Of a stretch of 20,431 bases of DNA, positions 6,815 through 15,377 are shown piece after piece. Positions within the stretch are counted from its first letter, which is position 1, and every line of letters starts with the position of its first letter. The position numbers and the translations under genes are program-made. The stretch is from an uncultured Clostridia bacterium (lineage in GTDB: Bacteria > Bacillota > Clostridia > Christensenellales > Aristaeellaceae): contig CAKTTL010000049.1 in assembly GCA_934615235.1 (NCBI GenBank), positions 1 through 20,431 on the forward strand, given 5' to 3'. A model generated the notes under the pieces. It searched no databases, was not told the DNA's origin, and saw only the letters and a program-made list of their open reading frames with translations.

Positions 6815-6843
6815 TTGACGGCGCGGGCCGCGCGGCGTATACT
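6815..6843 (+). promoter_or_regulatory. Promoter of the DUF3783-ogg-mutT operon
   Basis: TTGACG (6815-6820), a 17-bp very GC-rich spacer and TATACT (6838-6843), about 26 nt of leader before the ATG at 6876. It is back to back with the degV promoter, with 21 bp between the two -35 boxes. Good match and position. Confidence 0.72.
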
Positions 6844-6875
6844 CAATGTAAGATTTTTGCAAAGGAGTAACCGTT

Positions 6876-7259
6876 ATGGCGCTGCTTTTGATGTACAACC
6901 TTTCTCCCGCGCGGCAGGGCGCGGTTCGCATGCTCTGCGCGCGGCTGAAGATTCGCGCCCGCGCGGTGGAAGCGTCCGAATACAAGGAGAAACTGGGCGC
7001 GCTGGCCGGCATGGAGGAAAAGCGGAACGAGCCGTTTTCGGGCGAGCCGTTCGCGGATGAAATGCTGCTGATGGCGGGCTTTGCGCCGCAGACGCTGGAC
7101 GCGCTTCTGCGCGCTTTCCACAGCTATCGCGTAGCGCCCGTGGCGCTCAAGGCGGTTTTGACGCCTGTGAACGCAGAATGGGACTCTGTGCGGCTGCATG
7201 AAGAACTTTTGCGCGAACACGAAGCGGCGGCGAAGGGCGGAAAGGCGCACGGGGCATGA
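6876..7259 (+). CDS. DUF3783 domain protein
   Basis: The 127-residue product has a basic, mixed N-terminal half (residues 1-50) and a C-terminal block that fits the DUF3783 family: FADEMLLMAGFAPQTLDALL (from about 59), then SYRVAPVALKAVLTPVNAEW and a helix HEELLREH. The family is of unknown function and common in Clostridia. AAAGGAG before ATG is a good ribosome site. The last codons overlap the next gene by 4 bp (ATGA at 7256-7259), so the protein is translationally coupled to an 8-oxoguanine glycosylase, which suggests but does not show a link to DNA repair or redox state. No catalytic residues are recognisable, and no signal peptide or membrane segment is present. The tail is rich in Ala, Gly and Lys. 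Confidence 0.85.
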   Translation: MALLLMYNLSPARQGAVRMLCARLKIRARAVEASEYKEKLGALAGMEEKRNEPFSGEPFADEMLLMAGFAPQTLDALLRAFHSYRVAPVALKAVLTPVNAEWDSVRLHEELLREHEAAAKGGKAHGA

Positions 7260-8101
7260 TGGTTCGCGCGATCGGGAATTTCGATCCGCTGCTGATCGCG
7301 CGCAGCGGGCAGCTGTTCCGCTGGGAGGAGCTGGACGGCGGCGCGGTGCGGTTCACAGCAGGGGACAGGCGCGTGACGGTGCGGCCGGCGGGGGAGGGGG
7401 CGTTCGCCTTTTCCTGCGAAGAGGCGGCGTTTGAAACCCTCTGGCGCGGCTATTTCGATTTCGACGCGGACTATGCCGCCATCGGCGCGCGCATCCCGCG
7501 GGAGGACGCGTTCCTGACCGCGGCGTACCGCTACGGCCGCGGCCTGCGCATTCTGCGTCAGGACGCATGGGAGGCGCTCGCGTCGTTTATCGTTTCGCAG
7601 AATAACAACATTCCGCGCATTCGCGCGTCGGTGCAGGCGCTGAGCGAGCGCTTCGGCGAACGGCGCGAGGACGGAGAAGGCGCGTTTTTCACGTTTCCGA
7701 CGCCGGCGGGGCTTGCGCGCGCCACGGAGGACGCGCTGCGCGCCTGCGGGTTGGGCTACCGGGCCGCGTATATCGCGGCGCTGGCGCGGGAGACGGCGGA
7801 GGGGCGGCTCGATTTGGGCGCGCTGTGCGCGCTGGAAGACGAAAGCCTGCGCGCGGCGCTTTGCGCGCTGAACGGCGTGGGGCCGAAGGTGGCGCAGTGC
7901 GCGATGCTGTTCGGGTTCCACAGGCTGGCGGCGTTTCCGGTCGATACATGGATACGCCGCGCGCTGGCGGCGCGCTATCCCGGCGGCTTCCCGCTGGAGC
8001 GGTACGCGGGCTGCGGCGGCGTGATTCAGCAGTATATGTTCATCTATGAGCGCCATCTGGCGCAGGTTGAAAATCAGAAGAAAAGAAGGAAAGAAGCATG
8101 A
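7256..8101 (+). CDS. ogg: 8-oxoguanine DNA glycosylase/AP lyase, OGG1 family
   Basis: The 281-residue product has the OGG1-type arrangement: an N-terminal beta-rich domain (GQLFRWEELD near 18-27 and RGYFDFDADY near 64-73), SFIVSQNNNIPRIRA (110-124), and the helix-hairpin-helix LNGVGPKVAQC followed by AAFPVDTW. Lys211 in GPKVA and Asp230 in PVD align with the catalytic Lys249 and Asp268 of human OGG1, so both excision and beta-lyase activity are expected. It removes 8-oxoguanine paired with C from DNA. The start overlaps the DUF3783 stop (ATGA) and the stop overlaps the start of the Nudix gene (ATGA at 8098-8101). An ATG repeated at 7259 is an equally possible start. The C-terminus is Lys/Arg-rich (KKRRKEA). 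Confidence 0.93.
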   Translation: MMVRAIGNFDPLLIARSGQLFRWEELDGGAVRFTAGDRRVTVRPAGEGAFAFSCEEAAFETLWRGYFDFDADYAAIGARIPREDAFLTAAYRYGRGLRILRQDAWEALASFIVSQNNNIPRIRASVQALSERFGERREDGEGAFFTFPTPAGLARATEDALRACGLGYRAAYIAALARETAEGRLDLGALCALEDESLRAALCALNGVGPKVAQCAMLFGFHRLAAFPVDTWIRRALAARYPGGFPLERYAGCGGVIQQYMFIYERHLAQVENQKKRRKEA

Positions 8102-8475
8102 CGGAAGTATCGGCGGCAATCATCGAGCAGGATAACAGATTTCTCATCTGCAGACGCGCGGGAAAGGGATCGTGCGCGCATCAGTGGGAGTTCCCCGGCG
8201 GCAAGCGGGAATACCATGAAAGCCCCGAAACCTGCGCCATGCGCGAATGCCGCGAGGAGCTGGGCGTTGAAATTAACGTCTATATTCTCTACGACGAATT
8301 CGAATGGGAATACCCGGAACGGAAAATCCGGTTTTACTTCTTTACGGCCGATATCGCCAAGGGTACGCCGCAGGCGCTTGAACACGAGGAAATTCGGTGG
8401 GTGACGGCTGCGGAGCTGGCTGAAATCCCGATGTGCCCGGCCGACGAGCAGGTAAAAGCGCGGTTGATCAAATAA
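8098..8475 (+). CDS. mutT: MutT-like Nudix hydrolase (8-oxo-dGTP diphosphatase candidate)
   Basis: The 125-residue product contains a complete Nudix box at residues 35-57: Gly35, Glu41, then R49-E50-C51-R52-E53-E54-L55-G56-V57, which fits G-x5-E-x7-REUxEExGU. It also carries the MutT-like N-terminus VSAAIIEQDNRFLICRRA and the WEFPGGK strand (30-36). Family members hydrolyse nucleoside triphosphates to monophosphates. Close relatives act on 8-oxo-dGTP, while others (NudG-type) prefer oxidised or methylated CTP. The 4-bp overlap with an 8-oxoguanine glycosylase favours pool cleaning of 8-oxo-dGTP. Normal size for the family. It closes the operon, and a terminator follows 23 nt after the stop. 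Confidence 0.92.
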   Translation: MTEVSAAIIEQDNRFLICRRAGKGSCAHQWEFPGGKREYHESPETCAMRECREELGVEINVYILYDEFEWEYPERKIRFYFFTADIAKGTPQALEHEEIRWVTAAELAEIPMCPADEQVKARLIK

Positions 8476-8498
8476 AAAACATTCAAAAAAATTTTTTT

Positions 8499-8540
8499 AT
8501 CCGTCTATTGCAACAAAATGTCCGCGATAGACGGATTTTT
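8499..8540 (+). terminator. Terminator of the DUF3783-ogg-mutT operon
   Basis: ATCCGTCTAT (8499-8508) pairs perfectly with ATAGACGGAT (8527-8536), extended inward by a G-T pair and GC/GC. Five T residues run from 8536 to 8540. An A7T7 run just upstream (8485-8498) could help on the other strand. Confidence 0.88.
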
Positions 8541-8686
8541 GTCGTTCTGAGAAGGAATAAACGGAGCCAAAATTGCCGCGATACGCACAAAATGCAGGAA
8601 CAAACGAATGAAACTGTCAATTACATGTCCGTGAATCACGGAAAAAATGACTTAGATTAGTGAAAACGAATTTTTGAAAAAATATC
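8541..8686. other. Non-coding AT-rich stretch upstream of livJ with possible operators
   Basis: No supported gene lies here. Two regulatory candidates are visible: a small perfect palindrome TCCGTGAATCACGGA (8628-8642), and AATTTTTGAAAAAAT (8669-8683), which matches the CodY box AATTTTCWGAAAATT at 11 of 15 positions and touches the livJ promoter. The CodY match is weak in an A/T-rich stretch. AATTTTCA at 8726-8733, in the livJ leader, matches a CodY half site. Confidence 0.3.
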
Positions 8687-8715
8687 TTGCAATTTTGGAA
8701 TAATGCGAGTATAAT
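8687..8715 (+). promoter_or_regulatory. Promoter of the liv operon
   Basis: TTGCAA (8687-8692), a 17-bp spacer and consensus TATAAT (8710-8715), with about 27 nt of leader before the livJ start. A/T-rich sequence directly upstream may act as an UP-element. Confidence 0.78.
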
Positions 8716-8748
8716 GCGGCACATAAATTTTCAAGGAGGGAATCATTT

Positions 8749-9909
8749 ATGAAGAAAGTGCTCGCATTGGTTCTTGCGCTCGCGCTGCTGCTGCCGGCTT
8801 GCGCGCTGGGCGAAAACGTTGTTAAGATTGGTATTTATGAGCCCGCTTCCGGCGATAACGGCGCAGGCGGCAAGCAGGAAACCCTCGGCATGTATTATGC
8901 CAATTCCGTGGTGCCTACGGTTGAAATCGACGGCGAAGAATACAAGATTGAACTGGTCGAAGTCGATAACCAGTCCTCCACCGATAAGGCGCCTTCCGCA
9001 GCGCAGTCGCTGGTGAGCGCGGGCGTGTCGATCGTCCTGGGCACCTACGGTTCCAGCTGCGCCATCGCCGCCGCCGATATTTTTGACGCGGCCGGCATCG
9101 TGGCCATCGGCGCTTCCTGCACCAACCCGCAGGTTACGCTGGGCAACCCGCTGTACTACCGCATCTGCTACCTCGATCCGTTCCAGGGTACGGTAAACGC
9201 GAACTACGCTGCCGAACAGTACGGCGCGAAGACCGCCTACGTTCTGACCCAGCTGGGCAACGACTACGACGCGGGCCTTGGCAACTACTTCACCGAGGCG
9301 TTTGAAGCGCTCGGCGGCAAGGTTGTGGCCGAAACGTTCCTCGAGGGCAACAGCGATTTCTCCGCCTACATCACCAACGCGGTGAACGCGGGCGCGGACG
9401 TCATCTTCATGCCCACCTCCACCACCTATGCTTCTCTGATGCTCGGTCAGGCCGCCGCAGCGGATCTGAAGATTCCGATCCTTGCGGGCGACACCTGGGC
9501 TTCCTCGGTTATCCTTGAAGCCGTGCAGGGCTCGAACCTGACCGTCTGCGTGACCGACTTCTTCGACGAGCACGATGCTTCCGCGGCCGAATTCGTCGAC
9601 GGTTTCAAGGCGTGGCTCAACGCCGACAGCCAGAACCTGACCAACAACGGCGGCAACGACGTCATCGCGGCCGTCTCCGCGCTGGGCTATGACGATTACA
9701 TGGTCGCCGTCGAGGCAATCAAAGCCGCCGGCAGCATCGATCCCGAAGACATCGCCGACGTGATGGCCGACGTCACCTACAGCGGCGTGACCGGCGCCAT
9801 CGCCTTTGATGAGAACGGCGACGCCATCCGCGATCAGGCCTTCATCAAGCAGGCCAGGGTCGACGAGCTCGCCTGGGAATTCGTCAAGGTTCAGGGCATT
9901 GCCGAGTAA
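8749..9909 (+). CDS. livJ: Branched-chain amino-acid ABC transporter substrate-binding protein
   Basis: The 386-residue product has an export signal (KK, hydrophobic run, then LLPACALG|EN). LPAC near residue 18 could be a lipobox with an unusual Pro; the ALG site would suit signal peptidase I. The mature part is a type I periplasmic-binding fold of the Leu/Ile/Val class: VVKIGIYEPASGDNGAGGKQ, a GMYYANS segment, VDNQSSTDKAPSAAQSLV, the GTYGSSCAIAAADI and AIGASCTNPQVT loops, and TSTTYASLMLGQAA. It captures the ligand outside the membrane and passes it to LivHM. GAGGGAATC before ATG includes a strong AAGGAGGG site (8733-8740). First gene of a complete livJHMGF operon. The natural ligand may be Leu, Ile, Val or another amino acid, since this family also includes amide and urea binders. 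Confidence 0.92.
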   Translation: MKKVLALVLALALLLPACALGENVVKIGIYEPASGDNGAGGKQETLGMYYANSVVPTVEIDGEEYKIELVEVDNQSSTDKAPSAAQSLVSAGVSIVLGTYGSSCAIAAADIFDAAGIVAIGASCTNPQVTLGNPLYYRICYLDPFQGTVNANYAAEQYGAKTAYVLTQLGNDYDAGLGNYFTEAFEALGGKVVAETFLEGNSDFSAYITNAVNAGADVIFMPTSTTYASLMLGQAAAADLKIPILAGDTWASSVILEAVQGSNLTVCVTDFFDEHDASAAEFVDGFKAWLNADSQNLTNNGGNDVIAAVSALGYDDYMVAVEAIKAAGSIDPEDIADVMADVTYSGVTGAIAFDENGDAIRDQAFIKQARVDELAWEFVKVQGIAE

Positions 9910-9931
9910 CGAAAACCAAGGGAACGTTGTT

Positions 9932-9959
9932 CGTAAGGGCTGCGCTTGCAGCCCTTACG
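9932..9959 (+). other. Stable intercistronic hairpin between livJ and livH
   Basis: CGTAAGGGCTGC (9932-9943) and GCAGCCCTTACG (9948-9959) form a perfect 12-bp stem with a GCTT loop. There is no T-run after it, and the ribosome site of livH follows. It is more likely a 3'-end stabiliser or partial stop for the livJ message than a full terminator. That would give more binding protein than permease, as is known for other ABC operons. This role is inferred. Confidence 0.7.
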
Positions 9960-9979
9960 GTTATAAGGGGGACGCGAGT

Positions 9980-10864
9980 ATGGGATTTTTCGGCAGGAAC
10001 CTGCCGTATCTGCTGGCCGGCATTTCCGTCGGCGGACAGTATGCGCTGATCGCAATCGGATATACGATGGTTTACGGCATTCTGCGGCTGATTAACTTTG
10101 CGCATGGCGATATTTTCACTGCGGCGGGTTTTTTTATGGTGTATCTTGCCGCCGCGATGCCGCTTTCCGTTTCGATTCCGATGGTGATCGCGCTGACTGT
10201 GCTGCTGGGCTTTACCGTGGAGCGCGTGGCGTATAAGCCGCTCCGGTCCGCGCCGCGCATGTCGATCATGATTTCTGCAATCGGCGTGAGTTATCTTTTG
10301 CAAAATCTCATGTGGTATGTGACGGGCGGCCTTGCCAAGCAGTATCCGAGCATCCCCTGGATTTCCAATTCGATCACCATCGGCACGGCGATGACGAAAG
10401 TGGTGACGATCGTCACGCCTTTCCTGACCGTCGCGCTGGTGATCGCGCTGGTGCAGCTGATCAACCATACGAAAATCGGCATGGCTATGCGCGCTGTCTC
10501 GAAGGATTTTGAGACGGCCAAGCTCATGGGTATCCGGATCAATTCGGTCATTTCCATGACGTTTATCATCGGCTCGTTCCTCGCGGCCGTCGGCTCGCTT
10601 CTTTATTTCACCAACTACAGCACCGTCACGCCGACCGTCGGCGCGATGCCGGGCCTGAAGGCGTTCGTTGCGGCTGTTTTCGGCGGCATCGGGTCGATTC
10701 CCGGCGCGGTAATCGGCGCGTTCGTTATCGGGATCTGCGAGAATATCATCAAGGCCGTCGGATTGACGACGTTCTCCGACGCGTTTACGTTTGCGCTTTT
10801 GATCGTAATTCTGCTGTTTAAGCCCACGGGCCTGTTCGGCGAGAAGACGAGCGAGAAAGTATAA
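9980..10864 (+). CDS. livH: Branched-chain amino-acid ABC transporter permease, LivH type
   Basis: The 294-residue product is an integral membrane protein with the LivH hallmarks GGQYALIAIGYTMVYGILRLINFAHGD (split over residues 15-41), a GFTVERVAYKPLR segment, and the cytoplasmic contact loop KIGMAMRAVSKDFETAKLMGI that docks the ATPase. The C-terminal part has GLKAFVAAVFGGIGSIPGAVIG. The start is set at 9980, where GGGGG stands 9 nt before ATG; the longer upstream frame overlaps the end of livJ and the hairpin and lacks a ribosome site. It forms one half of the membrane channel with LivM, 18 nt upstream of it. Confidence 0.94.
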   Translation: MGFFGRNLPYLLAGISVGGQYALIAIGYTMVYGILRLINFAHGDIFTAAGFFMVYLAAAMPLSVSIPMVIALTVLLGFTVERVAYKPLRSAPRMSIMISAIGVSYLLQNLMWYVTGGLAKQYPSIPWISNSITIGTAMTKVVTIVTPFLTVALVIALVQLINHTKIGMAMRAVSKDFETAKLMGIRINSVISMTFIIGSFLAAVGSLLYFTNYSTVTPTVGAMPGLKAFVAAVFGGIGSIPGAVIGAFVIGICENIIKAVGLTTFSDAFTFALLIVILLFKPTGLFGEKTSEKV

Positions 10865-10882
10865 AAAGGAGGGCGAGGAAAA

Positions 10883-12262
10883 ATGAAAACGGTAAAAGCG
10901 ATTCTTGCCCTGCTGCTCGTAATCGCCGGATGCGCGATGTTCGCCGTCTGCAAGGGGGCGGACAGCGGCATTGCAGGGCTGGTGGAGCGTATCGGCGCGA
11001 GCGAATTCGTCAAGGAAAGCCACCTGGCGGAGAATAACCGAGCGAAGATTCTCAAAAACATCGACAAGCATATCGACGAATTGACGATTGAAGGCTCCGA
11101 CGCGACGGAACTGTTCCTCTACCGCAACGCGCATTATGGCGTCGCGCTCGGGGCGTTCCTGGCGGCGCTGGGGGCTGCGCTTTTGATTTGCGCGCTGTGC
11201 GCGCAGGAAAAAATCCGCCGCGCGGCGCTGGGCGGTATGCTCGTGGCGGCGCTGTTTGCGGGGCTTTACGCGCTGGAGACGGCGCTGGGCGACAGCTCGA
11301 TGCTCATCACAGTGCTCGAAAAGGGCGTGATTTACGCGCTCATCGCGGTTTCGATGAACCTGCTCAACGGCTTTACCGGGCTTTTCTCGCTCGGTCAGGC
11401 CGGGTTCATGCTCATCGGCGCGTATACCTACGCCATTTTCACCATCCCCGTCGAGGCGCGCGCGCAGGTGTATCAATATTTTAACGGCGGCCTGATTCAG
11501 TTCACGCTGCCGGTGCCGGCCGCCATTATTCTGGCGGGGCTGCTGGCCGCGGCGTTCGCGTTTTTGATCGGTCTGCCGGTGCTGCGTCTCAAGGGCGATT
11601 ACCTCGCGATTGCGACGCTCGGTTTTGCCGAAATTATCCGCGCGCTGTTCCAGTACGATAAGCTCGGGCCTATCACCAACGGCTCGAACCTGCTGCGCAA
11701 ATTCCCGACCTATTCCTCGATTCTTTTCCCGTTTGCCGTCGTTGCAGCGTGTATCGCGATCATTCTGCTGCTGATCAATTCGTCGTACGGCCGCGCGTTC
11801 AAGGCCATTCGTGACGATGAAATCGCCGCCGAGGCGATGGGCGTGAACCTCTTCCTGCACAAGCAGCTGGCGTTTGTAATCAGCTCGTTCTTTGCGGGCG
11901 TGGGCGGCGCGCTGCTGGCGATGTATCAGACGACGGTGCAGGCGAACGCGTTCAAATCCTCGATGACGTACGAGATTCTGCTGATCGTCGTCATTGGCGG
12001 CATGGGCTCGGTGACGGGCTCGGTGATTGCGAGCTTCCTGTTTATTGCCTGCAGCGAATGGCTGCTGCGTTTCCTAGACGTCGAGCAGTTCATCGGCACG
12101 TTCCAGGTGCCGATGCTGCGCTCGGGCTTCCGCATGGTCGTGTTCTCGATCGTGATCATGATCGTGGTGCTGTTCTTCCGTAAGGGCATTATGGGCGATA
12201 AGGAGCTGAGCCTTTCGTGGCTGACGGGAGCGAAAAAGCGGAAGGAGGCCGAGAGCAAATGA
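10883..12262 (+). CDS. livM: Branched-chain amino-acid ABC transporter permease, LivM type, with N-terminal extension
   Basis: The 459-residue product has a normal LivM core from about residue 145: EKGVIYALIAVSMNLLNGFTG, LFSLGQAGFMLIGAYTYAIF, the LKGDYLAIATLGFAEIIRALFQ segment, the docking loop SSYGRAFKAIRDDEIAAEAMGV, and GGMGSVTGSVIASF. Preceding it is an added region: a first hydrophobic segment (5-23) with IAGC at 14-17, a charged stretch of about 60 residues (24-86), and two more helices (about 87-107 and 113-135). AAGGAGG about 12 nt before the ATG supports the long form. The extension likely adds membrane helices and an extracytoplasmic loop; its function is unknown. The stop overlaps the livG start (ATGA). 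Confidence 0.92.
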   Translation: MKTVKAILALLLVIAGCAMFAVCKGADSGIAGLVERIGASEFVKESHLAENNRAKILKNIDKHIDELTIEGSDATELFLYRNAHYGVALGAFLAALGAALLICALCAQEKIRRAALGGMLVAALFAGLYALETALGDSSMLITVLEKGVIYALIAVSMNLLNGFTGLFSLGQAGFMLIGAYTYAIFTIPVEARAQVYQYFNGGLIQFTLPVPAAIILAGLLAAAFAFLIGLPVLRLKGDYLAIATLGFAEIIRALFQYDKLGPITNGSNLLRKFPTYSSILFPFAVVAACIAIILLLINSSYGRAFKAIRDDEIAAEAMGVNLFLHKQLAFVISSFFAGVGGALLAMYQTTVQANAFKSSMTYEILLIVVIGGMGSVTGSVIASFLFIACSEWLLRFLDVEQFIGTFQVPMLRSGFRMVVFSIVIMIVVLFFRKGIMGDKELSLSWLTGAKKRKEAESK

Positions 12263-13094
12263 GCGCGAACGTGCTGAAGGTAAACGATGTAACGATGCAG
12301 TTCGGCGGCGTCGTCGCCGTGAATAATCTGTCAATGGAGGCCAACGAGGGCGAAATCGTCGCGCTGATCGGCCCGAACGGCGCGGGCAAAACGACCATCT
12401 TCAACTGCATTACCGGCGTGTATGAGCCGACGAACGGCGAAGTGGTCTTCTGCGGCGAAACCATCGCGGCGAACCATCCGCAGGGGAAAATGCGCAAGCT
12501 CTACGCGGGCGAGAACAACGGCAAGTATACCCGCGTCGTGCGGCTGACGCCGGATAAAATTACCAGACGCGGCATCGCGCGTACATTCCAGAATATTCGC
12601 CTGTTCAAGACGCAGACGGTGTTCGACAACGTGCTCATCGCCATGCACCTGCGCCGCACGAGCAACGTGTTTACCGCAACTTTCCGCCTGAACTGGAAAG
12701 AGGAGCGCGCCATGCGCGAGGAAACGCTGCGGCTGCTGGAAATCGTGGGACTTGCGCAGGAGAAGGACGAACTGGCGACTTCGCTGCCATACGGCAAACA
12801 GCGCCGGCTGGAAATCGCCCGCGCGCTGGCGACGAAGCCGAAGCTGCTCATGCTCGACGAACCCGCCGCCGGCATGAACCCGCAGGAGACGGTGGAGCTT
12901 GCGCAGTTTATTGTGGATATCAAAAATCGGTTCGGGCTGACCGTTTTCCTGATCGAGCATCATATGGATCTGGTGATGGACATTTCCGATCGCATCTACG
13001 TGATCGACTTTGGCAGAAAAATCGCCGAGGGCACGCCGGCCGAAATTCAGGATAACCCGGACGTGATTACGGCCTATCTGGGGGTGGATGAAGA

Positions 13095-13098
<4 letters not shown>
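12259..13098 (+). CDS. livG: Branched-chain amino-acid ABC transporter ATP-binding protein, LivG type
   Basis: The 279-residue product is a cytoplasmic ATPase with Walker A GPNGAGKT (38-45), Q-loop Gln111 in the LivG-typical RRGIARTFQNIRLF, a signature region SLPYGKQRR (175-183, where LSYGQQR is usual), Walker B LLMLDEP (196-202) and switch His234. Residues about 74-100 contain an insertion (GKMRKLYAGENNGKYTRVV) compared with shorter LivG proteins. The ATG at 12259 is chosen because AGGAGG stands 10 nt upstream and the stop/start overlap with livM is 4 bp; a longer frame from 12217 lies inside livM. It powers the LivHM channel together with LivF. Confidence 0.94.
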
Positions 13099-13814
<716 letters not shown>

Positions 13815-13829
13815 AAGGCAGAAAGCTGA

Positions 13830-13865
13830 AAAGCCTTTCCCTGCGGAGAAACAGGGAAAGGCTTT
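13830..13865. terminator. Terminator shared by the liv operon and murC
   Basis: A perfect 14-bp stem (AAAGCCTTTCCCTG 13830-13843 with CAGGGAAAGGCTTT 13852-13865) lies between the convergent livF and murC genes. The T-runs at both feet are short (TTT), so its strength is moderate in each direction. Confidence 0.72.
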
Positions 13866-13882
13866 GATTGCTTTATGACGGT

Positions 13883-15277
13883 TTATTTTGCCGTATCGCC
13901 GTGCTGGCGGATCTGCTCGTTGAGGACGTTGATGTTTCCGCAGCCCATCGTCAGGACGAGATCGCCGGGCTGCCAGTGCGCGCGCAGATAGCGCTCGGTA
14001 TCGTCGAAGGTGGGGGTGAGATGAACGTGCTGGCCGGTGGCGGCGATGGCGTCGACGAGCATCTGGCTGTTGATATCGCCCGGATCGACCTCGCGCGCGG
14101 CGCAGATATCCGTGATGAGGATCTCGTCCGCCGCGTCGCAGCAGTGGATGTAATCCTGAAACAGGCGCTTGACGCGCGAATAGGTATGCGGCTGCATCAC
14201 GGCCCAGATGCGGTTGGCATGCTGCAGTTTGGCGACGGACAGCGCTCCGGCCATCTCGACCGGATTGTGGCCGTAGTCGTGATAAACCTTTACGCCGTCG
14301 GTTACGCTTGTCAGTTCGAACCGGCGATGCACGTTTTCAAAGGTGGAAAGCGCGGCGGCGGCCTTTTGCATATCCGCGCCCAGCGCGTGCGCGGCGGCCA
14401 TCGCCGCCATGGCGTTCATGATGTTGAACTGGCCGGCGACGCGCAGCGTCATCTCGCATACGGGTTCGCCATGGAAGGTCAGCGTAAAGGAAGGACGGCC
14501 TTCGCTGTCGAGCGTAAGCCCGTGCGGCCGCCAGTCGCAGTTTTCGGCAAAACCGAACGTTTCGCCGCGGCAGGCTGCATCTTTCATGATGGCCAGCACG
14601 TTTTCATCCTCGCCGTTGCCGATGAACACGCCTTCCGGCGGCACCTTGCCGACGAATTTGCGGAAGGCGTTGGCGATATCGGCCAGGTCTTTGTAATAGT
14701 CGAGGTGATCCTCCTGAATGTTCAGCACGATCGCGACGGTCGGGTGCATTTCCAGAAAGCTGGAATGGAACTCGCACGCTTCGGCCACAAAGACGTTCTT
14801 CGCGCCCAGTCGCGTGCTGCCGCCGATATAATCGTAATCGCCGCCGATATGGATGGCAGGATCCAGTCCGCAATCGACGAGAATTTTCGAGAGCATGGCC
14901 GTGGTGGTCGTCTTGCCGTGCGTGCCGGAAACGCCGACGGCCTGCGTATAGCCGCGCATCAGCTGCCCGAGCAGCGTCGAGCGCTCCATCTGCGGGATGC
15001 CCAGACGTTCGGCTTCGCGGCGCTCCGGGTTTTCCGGGGAGATGGCCGCGGAGAAGATAACCAGATCCGCGCCGTGGACGTTCTCCGGCTTGTGGCCGAT
15101 GACGACGTTGATTCCGTTTTCGCGCACTGCGCGCACGTGATAGCTGTCGTAATTATCCGAACCGGAAACAAGATAGCCGCGCTGCTTGAGCAGCCCCGCA
15201 AGACCCGACATCGAGCTGCCGCCGATGCCGATCATATGCACGCGCTTGCCCCGGAAAGATTCGATATTCAGATCCAT
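13883..15277 (-). CDS. murC: UDP-N-acetylmuramate--L-alanine ligase
   Basis: The 464-residue product is the cytoplasmic ligase that adds L-Ala to UDP-MurNAc in peptidoglycan synthesis. It has the UDP-binding loop GIGGSSMSGLA (17-27; the usual form is GGSGMSG), the ATP loop GTHGKTTTT (118-126), the central LNIQEDHLDYY segment with its metal/substrate-binding His, NIMNAMAAMAAA, and HRRFEL. The C-terminal domain shows DYGHNPVEM, where many MurC proteins have DYxHHPxE, and QPHTYSRVK. GGAGG 7 nt before ATG supports the start. The length is typical. It is transcribed alone, divergently from purR, rather than within an mra/dcw-type cluster. Confidence 0.96.
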   Translation of the reverse strand: MDLNIESFRGKRVHMIGIGGSSMSGLAGLLKQRGYLVSGSDNYDSYHVRAVRENGINVVIGHKPENVHGADLVIFSAAISPENPERREAERLGIPQMERSTLLGQLMRGYTQAVGVSGTHGKTTTTAMLSKILVDCGLDPAIHIGGDYDYIGGSTRLGAKNVFVAEACEFHSSFLEMHPTVAIVLNIQEDHLDYYKDLADIANAFRKFVGKVPPEGVFIGNGEDENVLAIMKDAACRGETFGFAENCDWRPHGLTLDSEGRPSFTLTFHGEPVCEMTLRVAGQFNIMNAMAAMAAAHALGADMQKAAAALSTFENVHRRFELTSVTDGVKVYHDYGHNPVEMAGALSVAKLQHANRIWAVMQPHTYSRVKRLFQDYIHCCDAADEILITDICAAREVDPGDINSQMLVDAIAATGQHVHLTPTFDDTERYLRAHWQPGDLVLTMGCGNINVLNEQIRQHGDTAK

Positions 15278-15305
15278 TTGCAGCCTCCAGGATGATTTAT
15301 GGCTT

Positions 15306-15335
15306 ATTATACGCCAATAAACCGGATTCTATCAA
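15306..15335 (-). promoter_or_regulatory. Promoter of murC
   Basis: Minus-strand TTGATA (15330-15335), 18-bp spacer, consensus TATAAT (15306-15311). The leader would be only about 22 nt. Confidence 0.7.
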
Positions 15336-15377
15336 TAGAAATTTGGGAAAAAACAGGCGAAAAGTGAATTTCATGCT

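Noticed and set aside
8592..8660. Short frame of 22 codons upstream of livJ (starts MQEQTNE)
   Set aside because: No ribosome site and no coupling to a neighbour; it lies in the regulatory region and spans a palindrome. Too short to support without comparative data.
9884..11860. Minus-strand open frame of 658 codons opposite livH and livM
   Set aside because: Antisense to conserved permease genes; Arg/Asp/His-rich low-complexity product without motifs; a by-product of codon bias on the coding strand.
13868..15295. Plus-strand open frame of 475 codons opposite murC
   Set aside because: Exactly mirrors murC, which has all ligase motifs; the plus-strand product has no family features.
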